From Mycolicibacterium bacteremicum (GTDB lineage Bacteria > Actinomycetota > Actinomycetes > Mycobacteriales > Mycobacteriaceae), in contig NZ_MVHJ01000012.1 in assembly GCF_002086115.1 (NCBI RefSeq), positions 1 through 64,000 of the forward strand: a DNA stretch of 64,000 nt, given 5' to 3'. Shown here piece by piece: positions 48,515 to 61,141 of this stretch (positions within the stretch are counted from its first letter, which is position 1; each line of letters opens with the position of its first letter). The position numbers and the translations under genes are program-made. The notes beneath the pieces were generated by a model. It ran no database searches. It was not told where the DNA came from and saw only the letters and a list, made by a program, of their open reading frames with translations.

Positions 48515-49407
48515 ACCAACTCCGGATGGAAGGTGGCGACCATCCGGCGGATGCCGTCGCGCCAGTCCACCGACGTCCGCCCCACCAGCTCATGCATGCG
48601 GGTGGTGTCGGTGGGACCGCTGCGCAGCGCCTGCTCGCTGACCTCGAACACCGGTTCACGGCCCACGAGTTCGCCGATGTAGGAACACCATTCCTGCAGT
48701 CCGACCGTCTGATCACCACACCAGTTGACCGTCGTCGCCGGCACCGATGCGGCATCGAGCATCTTGGGCAGCATCGCGATCAGGTCGTCCTCGTGGATCG
48801 GGTTGTAACGCGCTGGGCCGCCGGGCGGCACCGGGATCGGCATACCGGCCAGCAGCATCTCCATCTGATAGAACGGCCAGCCGCCGTTGTTGCCGTAGGG
48901 CACGTTCAGCCGCGCGATCACCGTCGGCACCCCGAGCGCACGCGCCATCGTGCGCGCCACCACCTCGCCGGCGATCTTGGAGATCGAGTACGTCGGAAAC
49001 AGCGGCTTGTGGTTGTCGCCCAGCGCCGCGGACTCGGTGCGCGGTTCGTCATCGGGCGGGTCGTACACCGCGGCCGACGAGCAGTGCAGGAATGCCTTCG
49101 CGTCGGCGCAGTGCGCCATCAGCAGGCCCACCGATTCGGCGTTGGCGCCCAGATCCTTGTCCCAGCGCCCGCTCTTGGCCACGGCGAGGTTGAGCACATA
49201 GTCGAAATCTGATGGCAGCGCGCTGAAATCGCCGGCCGCCAGATTGACCTGTTCGCAGCGGATCCCGGCCTGCTCCAGCCGTTCCCGGGCCGCAGTGTCG
49301 GTGAACCGGGCGATACCCCACACCTCGTTCTCGGCGGCCAGCGATGTCGCGATGGGGGCGGCGACCTGTCCGGTCGGGCCGGTGACGAGGATCTTGTAAC
49401 CACGCAT
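48496..49407 (-). CDS. NAD-dependent epimerase/dehydratase family protein
   Basis: A 303-residue extended SDR. The cofactor loop is ILVTGPTGQVAAPIATSL, the serine lies in FLHCSSAAVYDPPDDEP, and the catalytic pair is in YSISKIAGE (YxxxK). NVPYGNNGGWPFYQME and NPIHEDDLIAML are typical of nucleotide-sugar epimerases, but the exact substrate is not evident. It is convergent with the preceding SDR (19-bp overlap) and follows the META-domain gene by 9 bp on the same strand, so the two may form an operon. Confidence 0.82.
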   Translation of the reverse strand: MRGYKILVTGPTGQVAAPIATSLAAENEVWGIARFTDTAARERLEQAGIRCEQVNLAAGDFSALPSDFDYVLNLAVAKSGRWDKDLGANAESVGLLMAHCADAKAFLHCSSAAVYDPPDDEPRTESAALGDNHKPLFPTYSISKIAGEVVARTMARALGVPTVIARLNVPYGNNGGWPFYQMEMLLAGMPIPVPPGGPARYNPIHEDDLIAMLPKMLDAASVPATTVNWCGDQTVGLQEWCSYIGELVGREPVFEVSEQALRSGPTDTTRMHELVGRTSVDWRDGIRRMVATFHPELVQPTSV

Positions 49408-49416
49408 GGCCGGATG

Positions 49417-51418
<2,002 letters not shown>

Positions 51419-51422
<4 letters not shown>

Positions 51423-51868
51423 GGCTGCTGATCGTGCACCACACCCCGAGCCCGCACTGCCAGGCGATGTTCGAGGCCGTCCTGGCCGGTGCGTCCGATC
51501 CGGACATCGAGGGTGTGGAGGTGATCCGCCGGCCGGCGCTGACGGTCTCGACGGCGGAGATGCTGGCGGCCGACGGCTACCTGCTCGGCACACCGGCGAA
51601 TCTGGGGTACATCTCCGGGGCGCTCAAGCACGCCTTCGATCAGAGCTACTACCAGCTGCTCGACAGCACCCGCGGCCGCCCGTTCGGGCTGTACCTGCAC
51701 GGCAACGAGGGCACCGAGGGTGCGGTGCGCGCGCTCGACGGCATCACTCGCGGGCTGGGTTGGTGCCAGGCCGCCGACCATGTGCTCGTCTCGGGTAAAC
51801 CGACCAAGGACGATCTGGAGGCCTGCTGGAATCTCGGCGCAACCGTTGCCGCGCAGCTGATGCAATGA
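51419..51868 (+). CDS. Flavodoxin/NADPH-dependent FMN reductase-like protein
   Basis: A 149-residue flavodoxin-fold protein. The phosphate-binding loop LLIVHHTPSPHCQAMFEAVL and the segment GYLLGTPANLGYISGALKHAFD fit FMN binding as in NAD(P)H-dependent FMN reductases (M. tuberculosis Rv2771c position). The ATG overlaps the previous stop by 4 bp. Electron partner and substrate are unknown. Confidence 0.8.
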
Positions 51869-51875
51869 CGATGAT

Positions 51876-52844
51876 GTGCCGATGGGGGATTCGCCGGCAC
51901 GTCTGATCATCACGCTCGCCGCGGCAACCGCGGTCTTCGCGGGGTGTGCGGGACCGCAGCAGCCGCCCGACCCGGCCAGCTCGACGACCTCGGCGCCGAG
52001 CACGGCATCGGCCGGTCCGGCGGTACGCTCCGTCATCGATCCGCGCTGGATCGCCTTCGACGACGGCGACGGCGCCTGGCGGGTCGTGTACCGCGGTGTC
52101 GACCGGGACCGGGTCCACTACGGCCTGCGGCCCGCCGATGAGACCTACGTCTATCCCAACGAGTGCACCGCCTGCAACCATCCGGCGCACACGGCCGCGC
52201 TGGCCGTCTATGCGCGCGGCGCCTTCGACTCGGCGGCGGTCAGGACGGGGGAGCCGGCCACGGTGGCGGACCACGAGGGTCACGTCCTGCCACCACGCTG
52301 GCCCGCCGGCCCGGTGCTCGCCTGGCAGTACGACACCAGTTCCTGGGCGACCGTGCACGCCATGACGGAATCGACCGGCGACCCGGCCCGACTCCAGGAG
52401 GTCGCCACCCGGCTCGACACCGCGCAACGCGAGCCGATCCGATACCCGCTGAGCCTGCAGACGCTGCCGCTCGACATGCCGCTGACCGAGATCATCGAAG
52501 GCGAGAACAGCCCGCACACGCTGTCGTTCGGATACGGGGGCACCGCGTCGCAGACATTGGACATCCGGCTGTGGGCATCGGACGAGTTTCCCGAGCACCG
52601 CAGCGCGGGCGGTGACCGGATCGAGGTGTTCACCGTCCCCGTCGACATCGGCGGGCGCGACGGTTTCCGCCATGTCTCCCGGCCGGCCGACGAGGCGGCC
52701 ATCACGGTCGCACCCGGTGTGACCGTGAGCTTCGAGCTGTCCGGCGGCGGCGAGCTCGACCTCACCGAAGTGCTCGATCACGTTGTGTGGGCGCCCGACC
52801 CGGCCGATCGGAATTCCTGGCCGGCCGTAACCGATTGGACCTGA
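51876..52844 (+). CDS. Hypothetical exported lipoprotein
   Basis: A 322-residue protein I do not recognise. It has a lipoprotein signal (RLIITLAAATAVFAGC, Cys about 24), a Ser/Thr/Ala-rich linker, and then a globular part beginning VIDPRWIAFDDGDGAWRVVYRG. One CTACNHP motif (CxxC plus His) could bind a metal or form a disulfide. GTG 51876 is used; ATG 51882 is equally possible. It lies 7 bp after the flavodoxin-like gene. Confidence 0.7.
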   Translation: MPMGDSPARLIITLAAATAVFAGCAGPQQPPDPASSTTSAPSTASAGPAVRSVIDPRWIAFDDGDGAWRVVYRGVDRDRVHYGLRPADETYVYPNECTACNHPAHTAALAVYARGAFDSAAVRTGEPATVADHEGHVLPPRWPAGPVLAWQYDTSSWATVHAMTESTGDPARLQEVATRLDTAQREPIRYPLSLQTLPLDMPLTEIIEGENSPHTLSFGYGGTASQTLDIRLWASDEFPEHRSAGGDRIEVFTVPVDIGGRDGFRHVSRPADEAAITVAPGVTVSFELSGGGELDLTEVLDHVVWAPDPADRNSWPAVTDWT

Positions 52845-52917
52845 CGGGATGGCACACTGTCGGCGAAGCCGAGTCGGACAACACTGACCGCGACGTCGAC
52901 CCAGTAACGGAGGGGCT

Positions 52918-53376
52918 ATGCCGGGAATCGCCGAAATCGCGCTGGGCGCCGCACCGATCGCCGGCGGTGCGCTACTGGGCCTGGCGGCCGGGGCGTTCAA
53001 GGGACCCGACATCCGCGGCAACATCAAGGCCGATATGGAACTGTTGGAGAAGATCCCGCTCGATCAGGTCGAGCGCCGCGCGGCGCTACAGCGATCCATC
53101 GACATCCGCATCGACGACATCGTCGGTGCCGTCGAGAAGCAGCGTGAGATCCGGCAGCTGGCGGCATCCTACGACGGCAACTGGCGCGACATCGTGGTGT
53201 TCATCTGCACGGTGCTGTTCGCCATCGTGTGGTGGAACGTCAGCCATGCCCGCAGCAACTGGCTGGTGATGTTCGTCCTGCTGATCATCCTGTCGATCGT
53301 CGCCGCGATCTACGCCTCCCGCGGCATCTTCCGGGCGTTCGCGGCGTTCCTGCACGCCCGCCGCACGACCCCCTGA
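52918..53376 (+). CDS. Hypothetical membrane protein
   Basis: A 152-residue protein of unknown function. An N-terminal Gly/Ala-rich hydrophobic stretch (LGAAPIAGGALLGLAAGAF) is followed by a charged helical region (about residues 35-88), and then by two strong membrane helices (DIVVFICTVLFAIVWW and WLVMFVLLIILSIVAAIYA). A short basic tail ends the protein. No family is recognised. It is convergent with the dienelactone hydrolase, 1 bp apart. Confidence 0.7.
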   Translation: MPGIAEIALGAAPIAGGALLGLAAGAFKGPDIRGNIKADMELLEKIPLDQVERRAALQRSIDIRIDDIVGAVEKQREIRQLAASYDGNWRDIVVFICTVLFAIVWWNVSHARSNWLVMFVLLIILSIVAAIYASRGIFRAFAAFLHARRTTP

Positions 53377-53377
53377 G

Positions 53378-54115
53378 TCAGCCGAGCGCGCGGCCGAACA
53401 CCGCGGCCATCGCATCCCAGTGCCGCTGCGCGGCCGCGGCGTCATAGGGTGCGTTGTCGGGCACCGCGAAACCATGTGCGGCCGAATAGAACTCGATGGT
53501 GTGCTCGACACCGGCCGCGGTCAATGCCCGATCCAGCGTCGCCGCCTGCTCGGCGGTGAACGACGCATCATCCTGCGCCCCACCCACGTACACCACGGCC
53601 TTGATCTCCCCGGCCAGCAGGTGCGGGCTACCCGGGTCATCGGCGGCCAGGCCACCGCCATGGAACGACATCGCCGCGGCCACCCGCTCGGGCACCCGCC
53701 CGGCGACCACCAGAGAGGTGCGCCCGCCCATGCAGTACCCGGTGGTGCCGAACCGGTCGCCGATCACATCCTCGCGTGCGGTCAGATGGTCGAAGAACGC
53801 CGCCGCGTCGGCGGCCATGATGTCGGGGGTGATGGTCTTGATCATCCCGAACAGCCGCCGGCGCTCGGCCTCGTCGCCGAACACCGTCGCCATGTCGAAC
53901 GGCGCCCAGTCGGCGTCGCGGTAGTAGACGTCCGGTACCAGCACCACATACCCGTAGCCGGCGAGCTGGGCGGCCATCTCGTCGAAGGTGGCGCGCGCCC
54001 CGCCGGCATCGGGATACATGACGATCCCGGGCCAGGGGCCCGCACCGTCGGGCGTCGCCACGGTGACCCGGCAGGTGCCGTCCGCAGTGGTGATGGTCTC
54101 GGTGGAAGTCGGCAT
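53378..54115 (-). CDS. Dienelactone hydrolase family protein
   Basis: A 245-residue alpha/beta hydrolase with a cysteine nucleophile in TGYCMGGRTSL, as in dienelactone hydrolases, Asp in GGAQDDASF, and His in SAAHGFAVP. It corresponds by position to M. tuberculosis Rv2765, adjacent to thyA. Family members open lactones in aromatic degradation, but many mycobacterial paralogues have other ester substrates. It is divergent from thyA with a 70-bp gap. Confidence 0.87.
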   Translation of the reverse strand: MPTSTETITTADGTCRVTVATPDGAGPWPGIVMYPDAGGARATFDEMAAQLAGYGYVVLVPDVYYRDADWAPFDMATVFGDEAERRRLFGMIKTITPDIMAADAAAFFDHLTAREDVIGDRFGTTGYCMGGRTSLVVAGRVPERVAAAMSFHGGGLAADDPGSPHLLAGEIKAVVYVGGAQDDASFTAEQAATLDRALTAAGVEHTIEFYSAAHGFAVPDNAPYDAAAAQRHWDAMAAVFGRALG

Positions 54116-54173
54116 AGGACCGTTCTACCCGATCGGGTGGGTGCGCCACGCCGTCGTCGGGAGCCAGGCGACG

Positions 54174-54179
54174 TAAGCT
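54174..54179 (+). promoter_or_regulatory. -10 box of thyA
   Basis: TAAGCT, 6 nt before the GTG at 54186; leaderless start predicted for the thyA-dfrA unit. Confidence 0.6.
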
Positions 54180-54185
54180 GAGCCC

Positions 54186-54989
54186 GTGGCCCCGGTTGTG
54201 ACCCCGTACGAGGATCTGCTGCGTCTGGTGCTCGAGCGGGGCACCCCCAAATCCGATCGCACCGGTACCGGCACCCGCAGCCTGTTCGGCCACCAGATGC
54301 GCTACGACCTGAGTGCCGGGTTCCCGCTGATCACCACCAAGAAGGTGCACACCAAGTCCATCATCTACGAACTGCTGTGGTTCCTGCGCGGGGACTCCAA
54401 CGTGCGCTGGCTGCAGGACCGCGGTGTCACCATCTGGGACGAATGGGCCTCCGAGACAGGTGATCTGGGACCGGTCTACGGCGTCCAGTGGCGGTCCTGG
54501 CCGACCCCGTCCGGCGAACACATCGATCAGATCAGTGCCGCGCTGGAGCTGCTCAAGCGCGACCCGGACTCGCGGCGCAACATCGTCTCGGCCTGGAACG
54601 TCGGGGAGATCCCGCAGATGGCGCTGCCACCGTGCCACGCGTTCTTTCAGTTCTACGTCGCCGACGGCGCCCTGTCCTGCCAGCTCTATCAACGCAGCGC
54701 GGACCTGTTTCTGGGCGTGCCGTTCAACATCGCCAGCTACGCGCTGCTGACCCACATGATGGCCGCCCAGGCGGGCCTGCGGGTGGGTGAGTTCATCTGG
54801 ACCGGCGGGGACTGCCACATCTACGACAACCATGTCGACCAGGTCACCCTGCAATTGTCGCGCGACCCGCGGCCGTATCCCGAACTCGTTCTGTCGCCGC
54901 GTGATTCGATCTTCGACTACACCTATGAGGACATCGCCATCGTCAACTACGACCCGCACCCGGGCATCAAGGCCCCGGTGGCAGTGTGA
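54186..54989 (+). CDS. thyA: Thymidylate synthase
   Basis: A 267-residue folate-dependent ThyA that methylates dUMP to dTMP, producing dihydrofolate. Catalytic Cys is in [34 protein letters not shown] and [13 protein letters not shown] are substrate-binding motifs. Length is normal. It starts at GTG behind a leaderless-type promoter and overlaps dfrA by 4 bp, coupling dihydrofolate production and reduction. Confidence 0.97.
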   Translation: MAPVVTPYEDLLRLVLERGTPKSDRTGTGTRSLFGHQMRYDLSAGFPLITTKKVHTKSIIYELLWFLRGDSNVRWLQDRGVTIWDEWASETGDLGPVYGVQWRSWPTPSGEHIDQISAALELLKRDPDSRRNIVSAWNVGEIPQMALPPCHAFFQFYVADGALSCQLYQRSADLFLGVPFNIASYALLTHMMAAQAGLRVGEFIWTGGDCHIYDNHVDQVTLQLSRDPRPYPELVLSPRDSIFDYTYEDIAIVNYDPHPGIKAPVAV

Positions 54990-55450
54990 AGCTGATCTGG
55001 GCACAGTCGCTGTCCGGGGTGATCGGCCGGGCCAACGGCATCCCGTGGCGGCTGCCCGAGGATCAGGCCCGCTTCAAGGAGCTCACACTCGGCCAGACCG
55101 TCGTGATGGGCAGGCTGACCTGGGAGTCGCTGCCGGCCGCGGTGCGTCCGCTGCCCGAGCGGCGCAACATCGTGGTGTCCCGCAACCCGGACTATTCCGC
55201 CGATGGTGCCGAGGTGGTCCCCGAGTTGCCCACCGCTATCGACGGTTGGGTGATCGGCGGGGCGCAGCTCTACGGACAGGCGCTGGCGTCGGCCGACCGG
55301 TGCGAGGTCACCGAGATCGACATCGACCTGGCACGCGAGGACGAGGATGCGATGGCACCGGTGCTCGACGAGGCCTGGATCGGTACGGCCGGGCCGTGGC
55401 TGACCAGCAGCTCGGGCCTGCGGTACCGCTTCTCCAGCTACGTGCGCTGA
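54986..55450 (+). CDS. dfrA: Dihydrofolate reductase
   Basis: A 154-residue DHFR that regenerates tetrahydrofolate, the trimethoprim target. Motifs [22 protein letters not shown] (with the active-site acid in the PED segment), [12 protein letters not shown], and [12 protein letters not shown] are all present. GTG 54986 overlaps the thyA stop (GTGA). Confidence 0.96.
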   Translation: MKLIWAQSLSGVIGRANGIPWRLPEDQARFKELTLGQTVVMGRLTWESLPAAVRPLPERRNIVVSRNPDYSADGAEVVPELPTAIDGWVIGGAQLYGQALASADRCEVTEIDIDLAREDEDAMAPVLDEAWIGTAGPWLTSSSGLRYRFSSYVR

Positions 55451-55484
55451 CGCGGGTGTCGGTGCCGTACGGCACGATGGCCGG

Positions 55485-56699
55485 GTGCCGACTCTGACCG
55501 CAGCGCAGGCCCGGCGCATCGCCGTGGCCGCGCAGGGATTTCACGAGCCCAAACCGCGTGGCGCCGTCACCCGGGCCCACCTCAAACGGCTGATATCCCG
55601 CATCCAGGTGCTGCAGCTGGACTCGGTGTCGGTCGCGGTGCGCGCCCACTACGCGCCGGTCTTCAGCAGGCTGGGCCCCTATGACCGCGACGTCCTGGAT
55701 CGCGCGGCCTGGAGTCACAGCGCCCGGTCCCCACGCCTGCTGACCGAATACTGGGCCCACGAGGCCGCGTTGATGTCCGTCGAGGACTGGCCGCTGATGC
55801 GCTGGCGGATGCGTGAATTCGAGCACGGCCGCTGGGGTCGCGACATCGTCAAGCGCAACGGCCGGCTGGCCGAGGACATCGTCACCGCGCTCGCCGAGCT
55901 CGGTCCCAGCACGGCCGGCCAGATCGAGGCGCACCTGGAGACCGAGCCGCGCGGTCGCAAGGGGCCGTGGTGGGACCGCAGCGACACCAAGTGGGTGGCC
56001 GAGGCGCTGTGGTCGGCCGGTGTGCTCACCACCGCGACCCGGGTCGGCTTCGCCCGGCACTACGACCTCACCGAACGCGTCCTGCCGCCGGAGGTGCTGG
56101 CCCGTACGGTCTCCGATGAGGAGGCCATCCGGGAGTTGTTGCTGCGGGCCGCCGGGGCACTCGGGGTGGCCACCGAACCCGACCTGCGCGACTACTTCCG
56201 GCTCAGCCCGAAGTCGAGCAAGCCCGCGCTGGCGGAACTGGTGGCGGCCGGCGAGTTGGAGGCCGTCGACGTCGAGGGCTGGGGTGCGCCGGCGTATGTG
56301 CTTCCCGGCCGGTCGATCCCGCGGCGCGACAGCGGCACCGCCCTGCTCTGCCCGTTCGATCCGCTCATCTTCTTCCGGCCCCGCGTCGAGCGGCTGTTCG
56401 ATTTCCACTACCGCATCGAGATCTACACACCCGCACCCAAGCGCCAGTTCGGCTATTACGTCTGGCCGTTCATGCTCGACGGGCAGTTGGTCGGCCGCGT
56501 CGACCTCAAACGCGCCGATGCCACCCTGCATGTGCTGGGCGCCTTCACCGAGGACGGGCAGGATCCCGTCCGGGTGGCCGCGGGATTGGCCCCCGAGCTT
56601 GTGTCCATGGCCGGCTGGCTGGGTCTGGACAGCGTGGCAGTCGGGGAGCGCGGCGACCTGGTGGCATCGCTGCGCGCAGCACTCGCGCCAAGTTTTTGA
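55485..56699 (+). CDS. Winged-helix DNA glycosylase-like protein (YcaQ/AlkZ family)
   Basis: A 404-residue protein of the HTH_42 family. Characterised members (AlkZ of Streptomyces, YcaQ/AlkX of E. coli) excise bulky or cross-linked nitrogen mustard-type purine lesions. Tandem winged-helix domains are suggested by LTAAQARRIAVAAQGF and VLARTVSDEEAIRELLLRAAGALG; the catalytic Q-x-D motif appears as VLQLDSV (Gln44, Asp46). The C-terminal part has ALLCPFDPLIFFRPRVERLFDF, typical of the family. It starts at GTG 55485. It follows dfrA in the same direction, 34 bp away. Confidence 0.82.
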   Translation: MPTLTAAQARRIAVAAQGFHEPKPRGAVTRAHLKRLISRIQVLQLDSVSVAVRAHYAPVFSRLGPYDRDVLDRAAWSHSARSPRLLTEYWAHEAALMSVEDWPLMRWRMREFEHGRWGRDIVKRNGRLAEDIVTALAELGPSTAGQIEAHLETEPRGRKGPWWDRSDTKWVAEALWSAGVLTTATRVGFARHYDLTERVLPPEVLARTVSDEEAIRELLLRAAGALGVATEPDLRDYFRLSPKSSKPALAELVAAGELEAVDVEGWGAPAYVLPGRSIPRRDSGTALLCPFDPLIFFRPRVERLFDFHYRIEIYTPAPKRQFGYYVWPFMLDGQLVGRVDLKRADATLHVLGAFTEDGQDPVRVAAGLAPELVSMAGWLGLDSVAVGERGDLVASLRAALAPSF

Positions 56700-56709
56700 C
56701 TAATCAAAG

Positions 56710-57855
56710 ATGACGCACTCGTCAATAACAGGCAGACTGGTGCGGATGTCCGAGCGGGATCACAGCTGGTGGCGACAGGATGACCAGTTCCACTGGTTCA
56801 GTGCGTACCTGCACGACCGTGGGCTCGATCGACAGTGGCGGCTGGCCACCTTCGCCTTCACGGTGGTGTTCGCCGCCGTGCCGGCGGTGATGCTGGCCAG
56901 TCCCTTCGGGCCCGGCACGGCGGTGGCCCGTGGCGTCGCGGTCGGGGTTGCGCTCAGCGGGGTGGCGGCCGGATCGGTGTGGCTGATCGGCTGGCCGACC
57001 CGCACCCGGTCACTGATCTTCCATGCGGTGTGCAGCGCGTCGATCGCAACCGGCTGCCTGACCCTGTCGACGGCCTACGGCGGGTTGATGGGCTGTGCGA
57101 TGTTCACCGCGATCGGCGGACTGCTGGCGTACTTCCACGCGCTGGTCCACGTGCTGGCGAACTTCGTGGTGGCGAGCACATGCGCGGCGATATCGGCCGT
57201 GCGACTGTTCACCGACACCGGTGATGCGGCGCTGGTGGGTGCATCGCTGCTGGTCGTCCTGGGCCTCAACCTCGGGGTGCCGTTCGGCATCCACGCGTTG
57301 GTGCACTCACTGCACTCCGATCTGCGCTTCGCCGATCGCGATCCGCTGACCGGACTGCTCAATCGACGGGCGTTCGCCAACTCGGTGCACGAGATGGTGC
57401 TGCAGCGCCGCGGTGCTCCGCTCCCGTTGCAGGTGACGATGATCGACGTCGACGGGTTCAAGCGGCTCAACGACACCCGCGGGCATGCCGCCGGAGATCA
57501 GGCGTTGGTCGCGATCGCGGCCGTGCTGCGGCAGCAGTGCGGGCCGGACGCGGCCGTCGCACGGCTCGGCGGGGAGGAGTTCGTCATCGCCGAGGTCGCC
57601 CCCGCGCCGGAGCACGCGCTGCTGGCCGAACGGATCCGGGCCGGTATCGCCGTGCTGCCCGATCGGATCACGGCCAGTCTGGGCACCTGCGACGCCGTCC
57701 TCGACACACGTGCCGAATGCGACTTCGCCGCCGTGCTCGATCACGTGATCGCGGTCGCCGATACCGCGATGTACCGGTCCAAGCGCGCCGGTGGCAACCG
57801 GGTGCACGTCAGCGCATGGCGGGCGCGCAGTGACGCTCGCTCCACCTCACCGTGA
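56710..57855 (+). CDS. Membrane-bound GGDEF-domain protein (putative diguanylate cyclase)
   Basis: A protein of up to 381 residues; ATG 56746 is an alternative start (a weak CAGACT box precedes it). About six hydrophobic helices (residues ~45-205) form a membrane sensor, followed by a GGDEF domain (~210-365) with DPLTGLLNRRAF, MIDVDGFKRLNDTRGHAAGDQAL and an intact RLGGEEF. No RxxD inhibitory site is present before GGEEF (CGPD is found at that place). It should make cyclic di-GMP, if catalytically active; no EAL domain is attached. Upstream it closely follows the glycosylase gene. Confidence 0.87.
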   Translation: MTHSSITGRLVRMSERDHSWWRQDDQFHWFSAYLHDRGLDRQWRLATFAFTVVFAAVPAVMLASPFGPGTAVARGVAVGVALSGVAAGSVWLIGWPTRTRSLIFHAVCSASIATGCLTLSTAYGGLMGCAMFTAIGGLLAYFHALVHVLANFVVASTCAAISAVRLFTDTGDAALVGASLLVVLGLNLGVPFGIHALVHSLHSDLRFADRDPLTGLLNRRAFANSVHEMVLQRRGAPLPLQVTMIDVDGFKRLNDTRGHAAGDQALVAIAAVLRQQCGPDAAVARLGGEEFVIAEVAPAPEHALLAERIRAGIAVLPDRITASLGTCDAVLDTRAECDFAAVLDHVIAVADTAMYRSKRAGGNRVHVSAWRARSDARSTSP

Positions 57856-57864
57856 CCTTAAATA

Positions 57865-57906
57865 TCCCTTATTTTTCTTAATTTTGGTGTACGGTGATGG
57901 TCGTAC
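57865..57906 (+). promoter_or_regulatory. AT-rich promoter region with inverted repeat before the SDR
   Basis: A strikingly AT-rich stretch (57860-57886) is followed by GTACG (57889-57893) and CGTAC (57902-57906) arms spaced by 8 bp, perhaps an operator. No adjacent regulator exists to match it. Confidence 0.4.
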
Positions 57907-57966
57907 GTCCCGCAACGGCGCGGTGTCCTGGCCGCCGCGGCCCCGCGATCGGCGAAAGGATCCGAC

Positions 57967-58650
57967 ATGCACGAAACCCACATCGCCCTGGTGACCGGCG
58001 CCTCCGGCGGGATCGGCGCGCAGGTGGCCCAGCAGATGGCGCGTCCGGGCACCCATGTCATCGTCAACTACCGCGAGAAGGCCGCCCGGGCGCACGCCGT
58101 TGCCGACGCCGTCCGCGCCGCCGGTGGACACGCCTCGGCGGTGGCCGCCGACATCGCCGACGCGGCCGCGGCCGCGGCGATGATCGCCGGTATACGGCAG
58201 CGCTTCGGCAGGCTCGACACCCTGGTCCTCAACGCCTCGGGGGCACTCGACCAGGGCATCGATGCCCGTGCGGCGATGCGCGTCAACCGCGACGCCCAGC
58301 GCCGGCTGGTCGAACTGGCACTGCCGCTGATGCCGACGGGCGGGCGCGTCGTGTACGTGACCAGCCACCAGGCGCACTTCTACCCGCACAAGGCGGTGCC
58401 CAAGGGCTACGCCCCGATCGCGGCGAGCATGCGCGCGGGCGAGACCGCCATGTACGGCATGCGCTACGAATTCCACCGCCGCGGAATCCATTTCACCGTC
58501 GTCTCCGGTGACATGATCGACATGGCGCAGATCGTCCCGCCGCCGTCGGCCGACGAGTTCGCCGCCGCCGTCGCGGGCGCCGCGCAGTCGCAGCACCACC
58601 CCGGCATCGTCTACGTCGGTGGCGGGTCGCAGTACCTCTGCTCGGCGTAA
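57967..58650 (+). CDS. Short-chain dehydrogenase/reductase with atypical active site
   Basis: A 227-residue SDR. The cofactor motif [18 protein letters not shown] and the LVLNASGA strand motif are intact. In the catalytic region Tyr occurs in [13 protein letters not shown], but the Lys four residues later is Ala, so YxxxK is not conserved; a nearby YPHKA is not at the expected distance from RAGE. Related actinobacterial SDRs also show YxPVAxS(K/M)RAGE. The ATG follows GAAAGGA by 7 nt. Cofactor binding is likely, activity uncertain. Confidence 0.8.
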   Translation: MHETHIALVTGASGGIGAQVAQQMARPGTHVIVNYREKAARAHAVADAVRAAGGHASAVAADIADAAAAAAMIAGIRQRFGRLDTLVLNASGALDQGIDARAAMRVNRDAQRRLVELALPLMPTGGRVVYVTSHQAHFYPHKAVPKGYAPIAASMRAGETAMYGMRYEFHRRGIHFTVVSGDMIDMAQIVPPPSADEFAAAVAGAAQSQHHPGIVYVGGGSQYLCSA

Positions 58651-58660
58651 CGTTCGCGGC

Positions 58661-59585
58661 ATGGACGTGCTGCGAACCCCCGACGACCGATTCCAGGGCT
58701 TACCCGACTACCCGTTCGCGCCGAATTATCTTTCGGTCGACGCCGGTGACGGAACGCCGCTGCGCATGCACCATCTCGACGAGGGACCGACCGACGGTGA
58801 GGTCGTGCTGCTGCTGCACGGGGAACCGTCCTGGAGTTACCTGTACCGCTGGATGATCCCGGTGCTCGTCGACGCCGGACTGCGTGCGGTGGCGATCGAT
58901 CTGGTGGGTTTCGGCCGCAGCGACAAACCGGTGCAGCGCACCGACTACACCTACCAACGCCATGTGGACTGGACGTGGTCGGCGGTCGAACAGCTCGGCC
59001 TGGACGGCATCACGCTGGTCGGGCAGGACTGGGGTGGCCTGATCGGACTGCGCCTGGTGGGTGAACATCCGGAGCGGTTCGCCCGGGTGGTCGCGGCCAA
59101 CACCATGTTGCCCACCGGTGACCACCATCCCGGCAAGGCGTTCCTGGCCTGGCAGAAGTTCAGCCAGGAGGTGCCGGTGTTCCCGGCCGGCCAGATCGTC
59201 AACGGTGCGACCGTGGCGGACCTGCCGGCCGAGGTGATCGCCGCCTATGACGCCCCCTTCCCGGATGAGCGGTACAAGGCCGGCGCCCGCCAGTTCCCCA
59301 TGCTGGTGCCGGTCTCGCCGGATGATCCGGCCGCGCCCGCCACCCCGCGCCGCCTGGGCGGCGTTGGGCCGCTTCGACAAACCGTTCCTGTCCGCGTTCT
59401 CCGACTCCGATCCCATCACCGGTGCGGCCGAACCCGTGCTGCGCGCCCAGGTCCCGGGCGCGGCCGGTCAACGGCACGTCACGATCGGCTCGGCGGGTCA
59501 CTTCCTGCAGGAGGAGAAGGGTCGCGAGTTGGCCGAGGCGGTGGTGGCCTTCATCGCCGCCAACCCGCGCCCGTCCACGGCGTGA
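58661..59585 (+). pseudogene. Frameshifted haloalkane dehalogenase-like alpha/beta hydrolase
   Basis: The first frame (from ATG 58661) encodes a haloalkane dehalogenase N-terminus: [15 protein letters not shown], then the nucleophile elbow [10 protein letters not shown] (Asp followed by Trp). It goes out of frame near the C run at 59343-59346, after PDDPAAPA. The family continuation [20 protein letters not shown] with SDPIT and the catalytic His in SAGHFLQEE is in the next frame and stops at 59585. One extra base explains the shift. Without correction, the protein loses the third acid and the His. It is either a young pseudogene or a sequencing error; the family otherwise hydrolyses carbon-halogen bonds. 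Confidence 0.85.
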
Positions 59586-59589
59586 GGAC

Positions 59590-61140
<1,551 letters not shown>

Positions 61141-61141
<1 letters not shown>

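Noticed and set aside
59247-59585. Separate 112-codon gene after the dehalogenase start
   Set aside because: Its sequence is the C-terminal half of the same dehalogenase, so it was treated as one frameshifted gene.
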